Positions 1-8,780 of a stretch of DNA of 64,000 bases are shown piece after piece. The translations under genes and the position numbers were made by a program. Source of the stretch: Massilia alkalitolerans DSM 17462 (GTDB taxonomy: Bacteria; Pseudomonadota; Gammaproteobacteria; Burkholderiales; Burkholderiaceae_D); NCBI RefSeq assembly GCF_000427785.1, contig NZ_ATYR01000008.1, positions 1-64,000 on the forward strand. Direction: 5' to 3'. How positions within the stretch are numbered: the stretch's first letter is position 1; each line of letters begins with the position of its first letter. Below the pieces are notes generated by a model. It ran no database searches. It had not been told where the DNA came from and saw nothing but the letters and a program-made list of their open reading frames with translations.

Positions 1-183
1 CCGACCCTGTACATCGCGGTCGGCATCTCGGGCGCGATCCAGCACCTGGCCGGCATGAAGGACTCGAAGACCATCGTCGCCATCAACAAGGATCCGGAAG
101 CGCCGATCTTCTCGGTGGCCGACTACGGCCTGGTGGGCGACCTGTTCGAGGTCGTGCCGCAGCTGGTGGAGGAACTGGGCTAG
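1..183 (+). CDS. etfA: Electron transfer flavoprotein alpha subunit, C-terminal end (partial)
   Basis: Only the last 60 codons are in the window, and the reading frame is open from the first base to a TAG at 181-183. The peptide matches the FAD-binding C-terminal domain of EtfA. It has the [12 protein letters not shown] segment, then the [11 protein letters not shown] segment and the A-D-Y-G-L-V-G-D-L end typical of the family. EtfA/EtfB carries electrons from acyl-CoA dehydrogenases to ETF-ubiquinone oxidoreductase. The stop overlaps the stop of the convergent CNNM gene by four bases, so the two transcripts face each other with no terminator space. The identification is firm; the start lies outside the window. 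Confidence 0.93.
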   Translation, partial: PTLYIAVGISGAIQHLAGMKDSKTIVAINKDPEAPIFSVADYGLVGDLFEVVPQLVEELG

Positions 184-1493
184 TTGCCCGACCCCGGCTC
201 GCCGTGCGGCGGCGGCAGGATCCTCACCAGGAGCTGGTCGATCCGGTAGTGGTCCACGTCCAGCACCTCGAACTTGACCCCCATGTACTCGACGCTGTCG
301 GTCCGCTTGGGGACCTTGCGCAGCATGTACATCATGAAGCCGGCCGCGGTCTCGTAGGCTTCCTCGTCCGGCAGGCTTTCCAGACCGACGGTGCGCTTGA
401 CGTCGCCGACCGGGGTGCTGCCGTCGATCAGCCATGAGCCGTCCTCGCGCTGCATGATCTGGTCGTCCTGGTCCAGCGGACTGCCCCAGCTTCCCATCAC
501 GGTCAGCATGATGTCGCTCAGCGTGATCACGCCCATGACCAGGGCGTATTCGTTGATCACCACGGCGAAGGTTTCCTTCGTGGCGCGGAACTTGTCGAGC
601 AGCTCGGACAGGGTCAGCGTGTCCGGAATGATCAGGACGGTGCGCACGCTCGACTCGTTCAGCTGGAACACCGACTGCTTGTTCAGCAGCCGCACCAGGA
701 TGTCGCGCGTATCCACGTAGCCGATCACCCGGTCGATGGTGCCGTCGCAGACCGGGAATTTCGAATGCCCGGCGACCTTCTGGCGGATGCTCGTTTCGTT
801 CTCGGTCAGGGTGAAATACACCACGCTGTCGCGGTTCGTCATGGCCGAGGCCACCGAGCGCGACTCCAGCTCGAACACGTTCTCGATGAAATGCTGCTCC
901 TGCTTCTGCAGCACGCCGGCCTGGGCGCCCGCTTCCACCGCGGCGGAGATCTCGTCGAAGGTGATGCTGTCTTCACGCGCGGTATCGATCTTGAAGATCC
1001 GGAAGATCAGGTTGGCGACCAGGTTGAGCGCCCACGCAAAGGGTTTGCAGATCCGGATGTACCACTGGACCGGCTTGATCACGGCGATCGCGATGCGCTC
1101 GGGCGCGATCATCGCCAGGCGCTTGGGCATCAGGTCCGCGAACAGGATGAACAGGCAGGTGACGAACAGGAAGGACAAGGCGAAGCCGATGTTGTCGAGG
1201 GCCGGACCGACGTAGACGGTCGAGACCCAGTCGATGAAGAAGGGCCGCAGTGCGCCCTCGCCCAGGATGCCGCCCAGGATCGCGATCGCGTTCAGGCCGA
1301 TCTGGGAAGCGGCGAAGAACTCCGCCGAGTGCATCTGCAGCGCCATCACCTGCAGGGCGCGCTCGTCCCCGGCCTCGGCCAGCAGCTTGAGCTTGATCTT
1401 GCGCGCGCCGGCAAAGGCGATCTCCGTCAGCGAAAGGAAGCCGGCGGCCAGCACCAGGAGGATCATCAAGACAATATGCTGAAACAAGCTCAC
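180..1493 (-). CDS. CNNM/DUF21 and CBS-pair membrane protein (HlyC/CorC family)
   Basis: This 437-residue protein has the order of the hemolysin-C/CorC family. An N-terminal DUF21/CNNM membrane domain (about residues 1-190, several hydrophobic segments) is followed by two CBS motifs (about 205-330) and a C-terminal CorC_HlyC domain (about 345-430) rich in acidic residues. Relatives are implicated in magnesium or cobalt efflux and resistance; the name hemolysin is historical. Translation appears to start at a GTG (1493) with an A-G-G-T-G ribosome-binding site just upstream. It is convergent with etfA and shows no operon partner. The substrate cannot be told from sequence. Confidence 0.88.
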   Translation of the reverse strand: MSLFQHIVLMILLVLAAGFLSLTEIAFAGARKIKLKLLAEAGDERALQVMALQMHSAEFFAASQIGLNAIAILGGILGEGALRPFFIDWVSTVYVGPALDNIGFALSFLFVTCLFILFADLMPKRLAMIAPERIAIAVIKPVQWYIRICKPFAWALNLVANLIFRIFKIDTAREDSITFDEISAAVEAGAQAGVLQKQEQHFIENVFELESRSVASAMTNRDSVVYFTLTENETSIRQKVAGHSKFPVCDGTIDRVIGYVDTRDILVRLLNKQSVFQLNESSVRTVLIIPDTLTLSELLDKFRATKETFAVVINEYALVMGVITLSDIMLTVMGSWGSPLDQDDQIMQREDGSWLIDGSTPVGDVKRTVGLESLPDEEAYETAAGFMMYMLRKVPKRTDSVEYMGVKFEVLDVDHYRIDQLLVRILPPPHGEPGSGN

Positions 1494-1595
1494 GGGACAC
1501 CTGATTGAAAGACGAGCGAAACGCCGCTACGGTGTCCAGTATACGTTTGACAATTACTTGTGGCAATGCGACCAGGACACGCGCCTGGCGTGCCC

Positions 1596-2468
1596 TCAGG
1601 CGCGCAGGCGCAGGCGCCGGCGGATCGCCTGCAATGCCTCGCGCTGGTGGGCGTCCGCCCTCGGATAGCGCAGCTTGAGTTCACGCAGCGCATCGAGGAC
1701 GATCCTGGACACGATCAGCCTGGCGTTCTTCTTGTCGTCGGCGGGCACCACGTACCAGGGCGCGGCAGCGGTGCTGGTCCGGTTGATGCATTCCTCATAG
1801 GCCGCCATGTAGGCCGGCCAGAATGCGCGCTCCTGGACGTCCGCCAGGCTGAATTTCCAGTTCTTTCTCGGATCGTCGATCCGCTTGAGCAGGCGCCTGC
1901 GCTGTTCTTCCTGCGAGATGTGCAGGAAGACCTTGATGATCCGCGTGCCGTTGGCACCCAGGTGCCGCTCCAGGTTGCGGATCGAGCGGTAGCGCTCGCG
2001 CCAGATGGTCTCCTCGCCGGTCGCCGCCGGCACGCCTTCGCTGCGCAGGATCTCCGGATGCACGCGGGCGATCAGCACCTCCTCGTAATAGGAGCGGTTG
2101 AAGATGCCGATGTGCCCGCGCTCCGGCAGGTCGACGGTGGTACGCCAGAGGAAATCGTGCTGCAGTTCCCGTGGGGCCGGATGCTGGTAGCTGTGCACCT
2201 GGCAGCCCTGGGGGTTCACGCCCGACATCACGTGCCTGATGGCGCCGTCCTTTCCCGCCGCATCCATGGCCTGGAAAATCAGCAGGATCGCGTGGCTGTT
2301 CGACGCGAACAAGACCTGCTGCCGGGCGCTTAGCCTGGCAACATGCCTGGCGAGCATCTCGCGGTAGTGCTGCTTCGACCGGTACACCGGGTCCACCTCG
2401 GTGGGCACGGCGTCCAGGCGCAGCTTGTGCGCGCCGCTGACGCAAAAACGCTGTGCATCGATGTTCAT
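1596..2468 (-). CDS. PPK2-family polyphosphate:nucleotide phosphotransferase
   Basis: This 290-residue soluble protein is probably a short PPK2 that uses polyphosphate to phosphorylate nucleoside mono- or diphosphates. The Walker A region reads D-A-A-G-K-D-G after an F-Q-A-M start. The lid/Walker B region contains [10 protein letters not shown], both hallmarks of PPK2. The frame stays open upstream to 2756, but the ATG at 2468 is preferred because G-G-G-G-A-G-G lies 6-7 bases before it and the upstream residues look non-coding. It is divergent from a Crp/Fnr regulator. A class III enzyme (AMP and ADP) is likely from its length, but I cannot separate classes with certainty. A PPK1 lies 30 kb away at 32687. 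Confidence 0.88.
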   Translation of the reverse strand: MNIDAQRFCVSGAHKLRLDAVPTEVDPVYRSKQHYREMLARHVARLSARQQVLFASNSHAILLIFQAMDAAGKDGAIRHVMSGVNPQGCQVHSYQHPAPRELQHDFLWRTTVDLPERGHIGIFNRSYYEEVLIARVHPEILRSEGVPAATGEETIWRERYRSIRNLERHLGANGTRIIKVFLHISQEEQRRRLLKRIDDPRKNWKFSLADVQERAFWPAYMAAYEECINRTSTAAAPWYVVPADDKKNARLIVSRIVLDALRELKLRYPRADAHQREALQAIRRRLRLRA

Positions 2469-2631
2469 CGCATCCTCCCCTGAACGTGCCGGACCGCGCG
2501 CTGTCGACCGATGATAACCCGGCCAGCCGCCCGGCGACGCTGCCACGCGCGGCGCGTCCGCGCGCGACGCCGACGGACGGACAAGGACGATAAAATATTG
2601 CTTTGTTTGCGTAGCAAGGCTGGCAATCGCC

Positions 2632-3315
2632 ATGGCAACTGAAGCAGTCAGGAATTTCATCGCATCGTCCGCCTGGGGGCAGCTGCTGACCCCGGAACAA
2701 CTGGACCGGGTGCTCCGGGACGCGTCCGAGACGGGCGCCGGCCCCGGCGAAGCCATCTGCAGGAACGGCCAGCGCTCCGACTACTGGTATGGCGTGGTCG
2801 AAGGCCTGGTCAAGGTGTCCAACGTGGGCCCCGACGGCAAGCCGACCACCCTGATCGGCATCCCGCGCGGCGGCTGGTTCGGCGAGGGCTCGGTGTTCAA
2901 GCACGAACGCCGCCCCTACGACGTGGTGGCGCTGCGCGAATCCCGGGTGGCCCAGGTGCCCGCCGCTACCTTCCACTGGCTGCTGGCCGACAGCATCGCG
3001 TTCAACCACTACCTGATCGGCCAGCTGAATACCCGCCTGGCGCAGTTCGTGATCCGCTGCGAGCACCTGCGCTCGTATGCGCCGGAGCGCCACGTGGCCC
3101 TGTGCCTGGCCGAACTGTTCAATCCGGTGCTGTATCCCGGCACCACCATGACGCTCCAGCTCTCGCAGGAAGAGCTTTCCTTCCTGGCCGGGGTCTCGCG
3201 CGGGATCGTCAACCGCGCCCTGCGCCACCTCGAACAGGACGGCATCGTCGAGGCGCGCTATGGCAGCATCGAGATCCGCGACCTGGCTGCCGTGCGTGCC
3301 TCCGCCTTCCGCTGA
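2632..3315 (+). CDS. Crp/Fnr-family transcriptional regulator
   Basis: This 227-residue protein has an N-terminal cyclic-nucleotide-binding-like beta-barrel (about residues 15-130, including [10 protein letters not shown]). A long dimer helix and a C-terminal winged helix-turn-helix follow (about 160-220, [14 protein letters not shown] recognition region). There is no cysteine cluster for an Fnr-type iron-sulfur centre, so oxygen sensing by that route is unlikely; the ligand is unknown. It is divergent from the PPK2 gene across 163 bp and lies 116 bp upstream of an acyl-CoA synthetase, so either could be a target. That is inference from position. Confidence 0.87.
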   Translation: MATEAVRNFIASSAWGQLLTPEQLDRVLRDASETGAGPGEAICRNGQRSDYWYGVVEGLVKVSNVGPDGKPTTLIGIPRGGWFGEGSVFKHERRPYDVVALRESRVAQVPAATFHWLLADSIAFNHYLIGQLNTRLAQFVIRCEHLRSYAPERHVALCLAELFNPVLYPGTTMTLQLSQEELSFLAGVSRGIVNRALRHLEQDGIVEARYGSIEIRDLAAVRASAFR

Positions 3316-3431
3316 GACCGGCCGTCTATCTGAAATGGCGATCTTTATGGCAATTGTTGTTGCGTGAACAGTCAGCGCGCGCAATGGCGGCTACCCTAGC
3401 GCGAACAAGCACCTACAATCAGGAGACAACT

Positions 3432-5114
3432 ATGCAGCAGCAATGGAGCTATGTTCATGGGCCCAGCAATACTCCCTTGATCGGCGCATCGATCGGCGCC
3501 CACCTGGCGGACATCGCAGCCCGCCATGGCGAGCGCGAGGCGCTGATCGTGCCCTTCCAGGACATCCGCTGGACCTACGCCGAATTCGACGAGCGCGTCT
3601 CGCGCGTGGCCGCCAACCTGCTGGCGCTGGGGCTGGCGCCGGGCCAGCGGGTCGGCATCTGGGCGCCGAATTGCGCGGAATGGGTGCTGGTACAGTTCGC
3701 TACCGCGCGCGCCGGGCTGGTCATGGTCAACATCAACCCGGCCTACCGCCGCGCCGAACTTGCCTACGCGCTGGACAAGGTCCAGTGCAGCGCCCTGATC
3801 CTGGCCCCCGGCTTCAAGACCAGCGACTACCTCGCGATGGTGCGCGAGGTCGTGCCCGCGCTGGCCCACGGCGTCACGACGCTGCGCGATGAGGGCCTGC
3901 CCCACCTGCGCCACGTGATCCGCCTCGGCCCCGAGCCCAGCGCCGGGATGCTGAACTTCGACATGCTGCTGGCCCCGCCCGGCGCCGCGGCGCTGGCGCG
4001 CCTGCGCCAGGTGGCGGACGCGGTGCAGTTCGACGATCCGGTGAACATCCAGTTCACCTCGGGCACCACCGGCGCACCCAAAGGTGCGACGCTGAGCCAC
4101 CACAACATCCTGAACAACGGTTTCTTCGTCGGCGAGGCGATGCGTCTGACGTGCGCGGACCGCCTGTGCATCCCGGTGCCGCTGTACCACTGCTTCGGCA
4201 TGGTGCTCGGGAACATGGCCTGCGTGACGCACGGCGCCACCATGGTCTTCCCGAGCGCCGGCTTCGAGCCGGAAGCCGTGCTGGAGACCGTGCAGGCCGA
4301 GCGCTGCACCGGCCTGCACGGCGTGCCCACCATGTTCATCGCCCTGCTCGAACACCCCGGCTTCGCGCGCTACGACCTGTCGACGCTGCGCACCGGGATC
4401 ATGGCCGGCTCGCCCTGCCCGGCCGAGGTGATGAACCGGGTCATGCAGACCATGCACATGGCGGAGATCACGATCGCCTACGGCATGACCGAGACCTCGC
4501 CGGTCTCGTTCCAGAGTTCGGTGGACGACCCGGTGACGCTGCGCATGACCACCATCGGCCGCGTCCATCCGCACATCGAGTGCAAGGTGGTGGACGCGAA
4601 CGGCGCGATCGTCCCGCGCGGCGTAAAGGGTGAGCTGCTGACGCGCGGCTATTCCGTCATGCTCGGCTACTGGGACGACGAAGAGAAGACCCGGGCTACC
4701 ATCGATAGCGCGCGCTGGCTGCATACCGGCGACCTGGCGGTGATCGACGAGCACGGCTTCGCCTCGATCGTCGGGCGCTGCAAGGACATGGTGATCCGCG
4801 GCGGCGAGAACATCTACCCGCGCGAGATCGAGGAGTTCCTGTACCGCCATCCGAAAGTCCAGGACGTCCAGTGCATCGGCGTGCCCGACGCGAAGTACGG
4901 CGAGGAACTGTGCGCCTGCATCATCGTGCGCCCCGGCATGGAGGCCAGCGCCGAGGACATCCAGGCCTTCTGCCGCGGCCAGATCGCCCACTACAAGATT
5001 CCCCGCTACGTGCGCTTCATGGAGGCCTTCCCGATGACAGTCACCGGCAAGATCCAGAAGTTCGTGCTGCGCGAACAGATCAGTACCGACCTGGGACTGG
5101 GGCGGGACGCCTGA
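3432..5114 (+). CDS. AMP-binding acyl-CoA synthetase
   Basis: This 560-residue member of the ANL adenylating family has all core motifs. These are the P-loop-like S-G-T-T-G-A-P-K-G (about residues 208-216), Y-G-M-T-E-T-S (A5), T-G-D-L-A (A7), [12 protein letters not shown] (A8), and the C-terminal catalytic lysine in T-G-K-I-Q-K (A10). It would activate a carboxylic acid to acyl-AMP and then acyl-CoA. Similarity is to medium/long-chain fatty acyl-CoA synthases of the AtoE/FadD group. The start at 3432 has A-G-G-A-G nine bases upstream. An in-frame upstream extension to 3102 overlaps the Crp-like gene and is rejected. It may be controlled by that regulator. Confidence 0.9.
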   Translation: MQQQWSYVHGPSNTPLIGASIGAHLADIAARHGEREALIVPFQDIRWTYAEFDERVSRVAANLLALGLAPGQRVGIWAPNCAEWVLVQFATARAGLVMVNINPAYRRAELAYALDKVQCSALILAPGFKTSDYLAMVREVVPALAHGVTTLRDEGLPHLRHVIRLGPEPSAGMLNFDMLLAPPGAAALARLRQVADAVQFDDPVNIQFTSGTTGAPKGATLSHHNILNNGFFVGEAMRLTCADRLCIPVPLYHCFGMVLGNMACVTHGATMVFPSAGFEPEAVLETVQAERCTGLHGVPTMFIALLEHPGFARYDLSTLRTGIMAGSPCPAEVMNRVMQTMHMAEITIAYGMTETSPVSFQSSVDDPVTLRMTTIGRVHPHIECKVVDANGAIVPRGVKGELLTRGYSVMLGYWDDEEKTRATIDSARWLHTGDLAVIDEHGFASIVGRCKDMVIRGGENIYPREIEEFLYRHPKVQDVQCIGVPDAKYGEELCACIIVRPGMEASAEDIQAFCRGQIAHYKIPRYVRFMEAFPMTVTGKIQKFVLREQISTDLGLGRDA

Positions 5115-5182
5115 GGCCGCAAACCGCTTCGCCCGGGATAATTTGATTTCTACCAGGAACTGACTCTTTCTCCTGGATACAG

Positions 5183-5204
5183 GGCTGACGTGCATACGTC
5201 AGCC
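5183..5204. repeat. Perfect 9-bp inverted repeat, possible weak terminator
   Basis: The arms G-G-C-T-G-A-C-G-T and A-C-G-T-C-A-G-C-C flank a 4-base loop, 69 bp after the stop of the acyl-CoA synthetase. The downstream bases are only mildly T-rich, so a rho-independent terminator is possible but not clear. The rest of the 259-bp gap before the FtsZ paralogue shows no other feature except AT-rich patches around 5220-5260 that could hold a promoter. Confidence 0.5.
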
Positions 5205-5373
5205 ATGCTTCCTTTCGGCTTGCACGTGTTATTACAAATGCTTGCGTTTGAAACGTTTTCGAACTTTCGCGTGCGCGCCCTTTGCCAGTAGTCTTATGGG
5301 CTCTGCAGTCGACGGCACGGGCCGCGGCGCATGGCGCGGCATGCCGGCTTTATCTTTTCATACGGAGTGTTTC

Positions 5374-6477
5374 TTGTCCGAATCAAATTTTCCCCAACCT
5401 GACACGGTCATCAAGGTGATCGGCGTGGGCGGCGCCGGCGGCAACGCCGTCAGCCACATGGCCTCGTCCGGCCTGGCCTCTTTCGAATTCATCTGCGCCA
5501 ACACCGACGCGCAGGCGCTGTCCAACACCAGGGTCGAAAAACGGATCCAGCTCGGCGAGGGTGGCCTCGGCGCCGGCAGCGACCCGATCGTCGGACGCGA
5601 AAGCGCGGTGCGCGAGCGCGCCGTCATCGCCGAGGCCCTCAAGGGCGCCGACATGGTCTTCCTCACTGCCGGCATGGGCGGGGGCACCGGCACCGGCGCC
5701 GCGCCGGTGGTCGCCGAAGTGGCGCGCGAACTCGGCATCCTCACGGTCGGCGTGGTGTCCAAACCCTTCGACTTCGAAGGACCGCGGCGCATGCGCGTGG
5801 CCGAAGAAGGCATCGCCACCCTGGCGCGCTGCGTGGACTCGCTGGTCATCGTCCTCAACAGCCGTCTCGAAGAAGTCCTGGGCGACGACATCACCCAGAA
5901 AAGCGCATTCGCCGCCGCCGACGAGGTATTGAGCAAGGCAGTCACCGGGATCGCCGAAATCATCACCGTGCCCGGCATGGTCAATGTCGATTTCGAGGAC
6001 GTGCGCACGGTGATGCGCCAGACCGGCATGGCGATGATGGGCTCGGCCCAGCATAGCGGCGAGGACCGCGCCGTCAAGGCGGCCGAAGAAGCGATCGCCT
6101 GCCCGCTGCTCGACGGCTCCAACCTGCGCGCCGCGCGCGGGGTCCTGGTCAACATCGCCGCCTCCGAGGAAACCCTGCGACTGCGCGAAACCAAGCTGGT
6201 GATGAACACGATCTGCGCGCAGACCAGCGACGAGGCCATCATCAAATTCGGCGCGGTATTCGACGACAGCCTGGGCGACGCCATGCGGGTCACGGTGGTG
6301 GCCACGGGCCTGAACCGTCCCAGCGACTTCGCGGTTGGACGGCGCACGCCCGGTACGCGCGCGGCGGCGCAGGTGCAGCCGATCCTGCGCCAGGGCGGGC
6401 TGCCGACAGCGGTGCGCCCCGCGCCGGCCCAGCAGGAACCGCGCACCGGTTCGGCGCCGCGGCAGTCAGCCTCGTAG
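5374..6477 (+). CDS. FtsZ paralogue (tubulin-like GTPase), orphan copy
   Basis: The 367-residue product is clearly FtsZ-like. It has the N-terminal G-V-G-G-A-G-G-N loop (about 17-24), the G-G-G-T-G-T-G tubulin signature (102-108) and the T7 loop N-V-D-F-E-D (N204, D206, D209), which supplies the catalytic acids in trans. GTP binding and hydrolysis should therefore be intact. The tail after about residue 312 is short, rich in Pro/Ala/Arg/Gln, and lacks the conserved C-terminal peptide that binds FtsA and ZipA. I chose TTG at 5374, with G-G-A-G seven bases upstream; ATGs at 5341 and 5242 are in frame but poorly supported. No division or cell-wall genes are nearby, so the main ftsZ is presumably in the dcw cluster elsewhere. 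Confidence 0.88.
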   Translation: MSESNFPQPDTVIKVIGVGGAGGNAVSHMASSGLASFEFICANTDAQALSNTRVEKRIQLGEGGLGAGSDPIVGRESAVRERAVIAEALKGADMVFLTAGMGGGTGTGAAPVVAEVARELGILTVGVVSKPFDFEGPRRMRVAEEGIATLARCVDSLVIVLNSRLEEVLGDDITQKSAFAAADEVLSKAVTGIAEIITVPGMVNVDFEDVRTVMRQTGMAMMGSAQHSGEDRAVKAAEEAIACPLLDGSNLRAARGVLVNIAASEETLRLRETKLVMNTICAQTSDEAIIKFGAVFDDSLGDAMRVTVVATGLNRPSDFAVGRRTPGTRAAAQVQPILRQGGLPTAVRPAPAQQEPRTGSAPRQSAS

Positions 6478-6499
6478 CGGCTCGCTGCCGCTCAATGAA

Positions 6500-7087
6500 T
6501 CAGGGCGGCGGCGCGCTGCCAAACTCCTGCTTCGCAGCGAGCACACGCCCCAGCGCGGTCTCCGGATCCAGCCCCGCCATCATCTGGTTGATGATCTCCT
6601 GTTTGTCGTCCGACGTGAGCTTTTCGCAGGCTTCACGGTGCGAACAGAAATAGGCGTACCAGGCCACGTCGGCCGGCCGTTCCTTGCGCGGCTTGAAGCG
6701 TGGCGGCACCTGGGCGCGCATCGCCTCGACGTAGGCGGCCAGCTTCGCCTCGGCTTCACGCCAGTCGAAGCCCGCGACAGCGCGCTTGTCGGCTTCCCAG
6801 TCGCCCTTGTAGTTGGCCGCCGGCCGCAAGCTCTCCCGGTTTACCGCGAGGCAGGCCAGGTTCGGGTAGCCATGCGCAGCGCAGAAGCCTTCCACGAACA
6901 GCAGCTTGGGGCCGATGCCCACCACGACCGCGCGGCCGAGCACCTCGTCCTTCGGATGCAGGGAACGCGCCAGCGTGAGCAGGTCGCCATAGGTGATCGG
7001 CATGCCGCGCAGGGAGCTTGCCTGGCGCGCCAGGGCTTCGGCCAGGCGCGCGCCTACGTCGATGTCGTTGAAAGTCAATGGAATCAT
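6500..7087 (-). CDS. Conserved-looking protein of unknown function
   Basis: I do not recognise this 195-residue protein. It has no signal peptide or membrane segment. Visible features are an N-terminal half with I-T-Y-G-D-L-L-T-L-A-R, a G-I-G-P-K-L-L-F-V-E-G-F-C stretch, an aromatic/acidic G-D-W-E-A-D patch, and a C-terminal charged helix with S-D-D-K-Q-E-I-I-N-Q. Codon use matches its neighbours and the frame is clean over its whole length, so it is probably a real gene. It converges with the FtsZ paralogue with a 22-bp gap, and nothing in the context gives a function. Confidence 0.72.
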   Translation of the reverse strand: MIPLTFNDIDVGARLAEALARQASSLRGMPITYGDLLTLARSLHPKDEVLGRAVVVGIGPKLLFVEGFCAAHGYPNLACLAVNRESLRPAANYKGDWEADKRAVAGFDWREAEAKLAAYVEAMRAQVPPRFKPRKERPADVAWYAYFCSHREACEKLTSDDKQEIINQMMAGLDPETALGRVLAAKQEFGSAPPP

Positions 7088-7400
7088 GCTGATGCGGCGG
7101 GATGCTTTCCGATGTGTTAATCCTGCATGTTAGCAAATCTCCGAACTCGGCACGATGTCAGCCATGAGGCGCCCTTCTTCCAGATCGTAAGCGCTTGTGC
7201 CTCCGCCCTTCCTGGATGCCTTGGTGCTGCAGTGTTGGTTTGGCCGGAGTTGTTAACGTCGAGCTATCGTTGCGCGCCGAGCGCACTCGTGGGTTAGTTA
7301 CATTTTTCGATGAAAGCCGTCGTCCATTCAGTTCGAATGGACGACGCTCATCCGATCCCTGTTCTGCCGGCGGCAATCGCCAGATCCGGCGCTGCCCCGT
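7088..7400. other. Intergenic stretch between the unknown gene and gudD
   Basis: This 313-bp stretch holds no convincing gene. It carries the upstream region of the unknown protein (right-to-left transcription) and, near its other end, a 12-bp inverted repeat described separately. Short open frames here have no ribosome-binding site or recognisable product. Confidence 0.6.
7318..7346. repeat. 12-bp perfect inverted repeat downstream of gudD
   Basis: The arms are C-G-T-C-G-T-C-C-A-T-T-C and its exact complement, separated by 5 bases. The repeat starts 55 bp past the gudD stop in the direction of transcription. A U-tract is not present directly after the stem on the gudD strand, so it may be an RNA-end processing or stability hairpin rather than a classical terminator, or a protein-binding palindrome. 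Confidence 0.65.
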
Positions 7401-8741
7401 TCAGCGAACCAGGCAAGGCCGCTTGTTGTCGAACTTCCAGCCCGATATGAGGAACTGCATCGCCACCGCATCGTCGCGTGCTCCCAGTCCCAGGTTCTGG
7501 TAGGCCTGGTGCGCCTTCTCCAGCTCGGCCGGGTCGAGCTCGATGCCCAGTCCGGGCTTCGCAGGCACTGCCACCTTCCCGCCTTCGATCTTCAAGGGCT
7601 CCCTGGTCAGGCGCTGCCCGTCCTGCCAGATCCAGTGGGTGTCGATCGCGGTCACCCTGCCCGGCGCCGCCGCGCCGACGTGGGTGAACATCGCCAGCGA
7701 GATGTCGAAGTGGTTGTTCGAATGCGAGCCCCAGGCCAGCCCGAACATCTCGCACAGCTGGGCCACCCGCACCGAGCCCTGCATGGTCCAGAAATGCGGG
7801 TCGGCCAGCGGAATGTCGACCGACTGCAGCTGGATCGCGTGCGCCATCTGGCGCCAGTCGGTGGCGACCATATTGGTGGCGGTCGGCAATCCGGTGGCGC
7901 GGCGGAACTCGGCCATCACCTCGCGGCCGGAGAAACCGTTCTCGGCGCCGCAAGGGTCCTCGGCATAGGCCAGGATGCCCTGCTTGTCGCGGCACAGGCG
8001 AATGGCGTCGTCGAGCAGCCAGCCGCCGTTCGGATCCAGCGTCACGCGGGCCTCGGGAAAGCGCTCGTGCAAGGCAATCACCGCTTCCATCTCCTCGTCG
8101 CCGCGCAGTACCCCGCCCTTCAGCTTGAAGTCGTTGAAGCCATAGCGCTCGCGCGCCGCTTCGGCCAGGCGTACGATCCCCTCCGGGCTCAAGGCCGCTT
8201 CGTTGCGCAGGCGCAGCCAGGCATCGCTTTCGCCCGGTTCGCTGCGATAGCCCAGGTCCGTCTTCTTGCGGTCGCCGATGAAGAACAGGTAGCCCAGCAT
8301 CTCCACCGCGTCGCGCTGCTGGCCGTCGCCGAGCAACGCGGCGACCGGTAAATTCATGAATTGGCCCAGCAAATCGAGCAAGGCCGACTCCACGGCGGTG
8401 ACGGCATGGATGGTGGTGCGCAGGTCGAAGGTCTGCAGGCCGCGCCCGCCCGCGTCGCGGTCGGCGAACGCAGTCCGCATGCTGTTGAGCACCGCGTTGT
8501 AGTCGCCCAGCGTCTTGCCGATGACCAGGCTGCGCGCGTCGTCGATGGTCTGGCGGATGCGCTCGCCGCCGGGCACTTCGCCCAGGCCGGTATTGCCGGC
8601 ACTGTCGGTCAGGATGACGATGTTGCGGGTGAACCAGGGCCCGTGCGCGCCGCTCAGGTTCAGCAGCATGCTGTCCTGGCCGGCGACGGGGACGACGCGC
8701 ATGTCGGTCACGACAGGGGCGCTTGATGCGGAAACGGTCAT
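7401..8741 (-). CDS. gudD: Glucarate dehydratase
   Basis: At 446 residues it matches E. coli GudD in length. It is an enolase-superfamily enzyme that dehydrates D-glucarate to 5-keto-4-deoxy-D-glucarate. The K-L-K-G-G motif (K206, K208) holds the catalytic lysine. D235 and N237 in L-D-P-N-G-G, E261 and N290 fall in the metal-binding strands. G-S-H-S-N-N-H with H340 is the catalytic histidine. A G-G-A-G-C site precedes the ATG. It lies 39 bp downstream of the GH115 alpha-glucuronidase gene on the same strand. This suggests one transcript in which released glucuronic acid, once oxidised to glucarate by an enzyme not in the window, is consumed. Confidence 0.94.
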   Translation of the reverse strand: MTVSASSAPVVTDMRVVPVAGQDSMLLNLSGAHGPWFTRNIVILTDSAGNTGLGEVPGGERIRQTIDDARSLVIGKTLGDYNAVLNSMRTAFADRDAGGRGLQTFDLRTTIHAVTAVESALLDLLGQFMNLPVAALLGDGQQRDAVEMLGYLFFIGDRKKTDLGYRSEPGESDAWLRLRNEAALSPEGIVRLAEAARERYGFNDFKLKGGVLRGDEEMEAVIALHERFPEARVTLDPNGGWLLDDAIRLCRDKQGILAYAEDPCGAENGFSGREVMAEFRRATGLPTATNMVATDWRQMAHAIQLQSVDIPLADPHFWTMQGSVRVAQLCEMFGLAWGSHSNNHFDISLAMFTHVGAAAPGRVTAIDTHWIWQDGQRLTREPLKIEGGKVAVPAKPGLGIELDPAELEKAHQAYQNLGLGARDDAVAMQFLISGWKFDNKRPCLVR

Positions 8742-8780
8742 GTCAGCTCCAGTGTAAATAGCTTGGTTCGATTTTCAGGC

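Noticed and set aside
5242..5373. N-terminal extension of the FtsZ paralogue
   Set aside because: Upstream codons give an Arg/Gly-rich leader unlike FtsZ; the TTG at 5374 has a better ribosome-binding site.
6476..6492. 6-bp hairpin at the FtsZ paralogue stop
   Set aside because: Short and without a T-tract; too weak to call a terminator.
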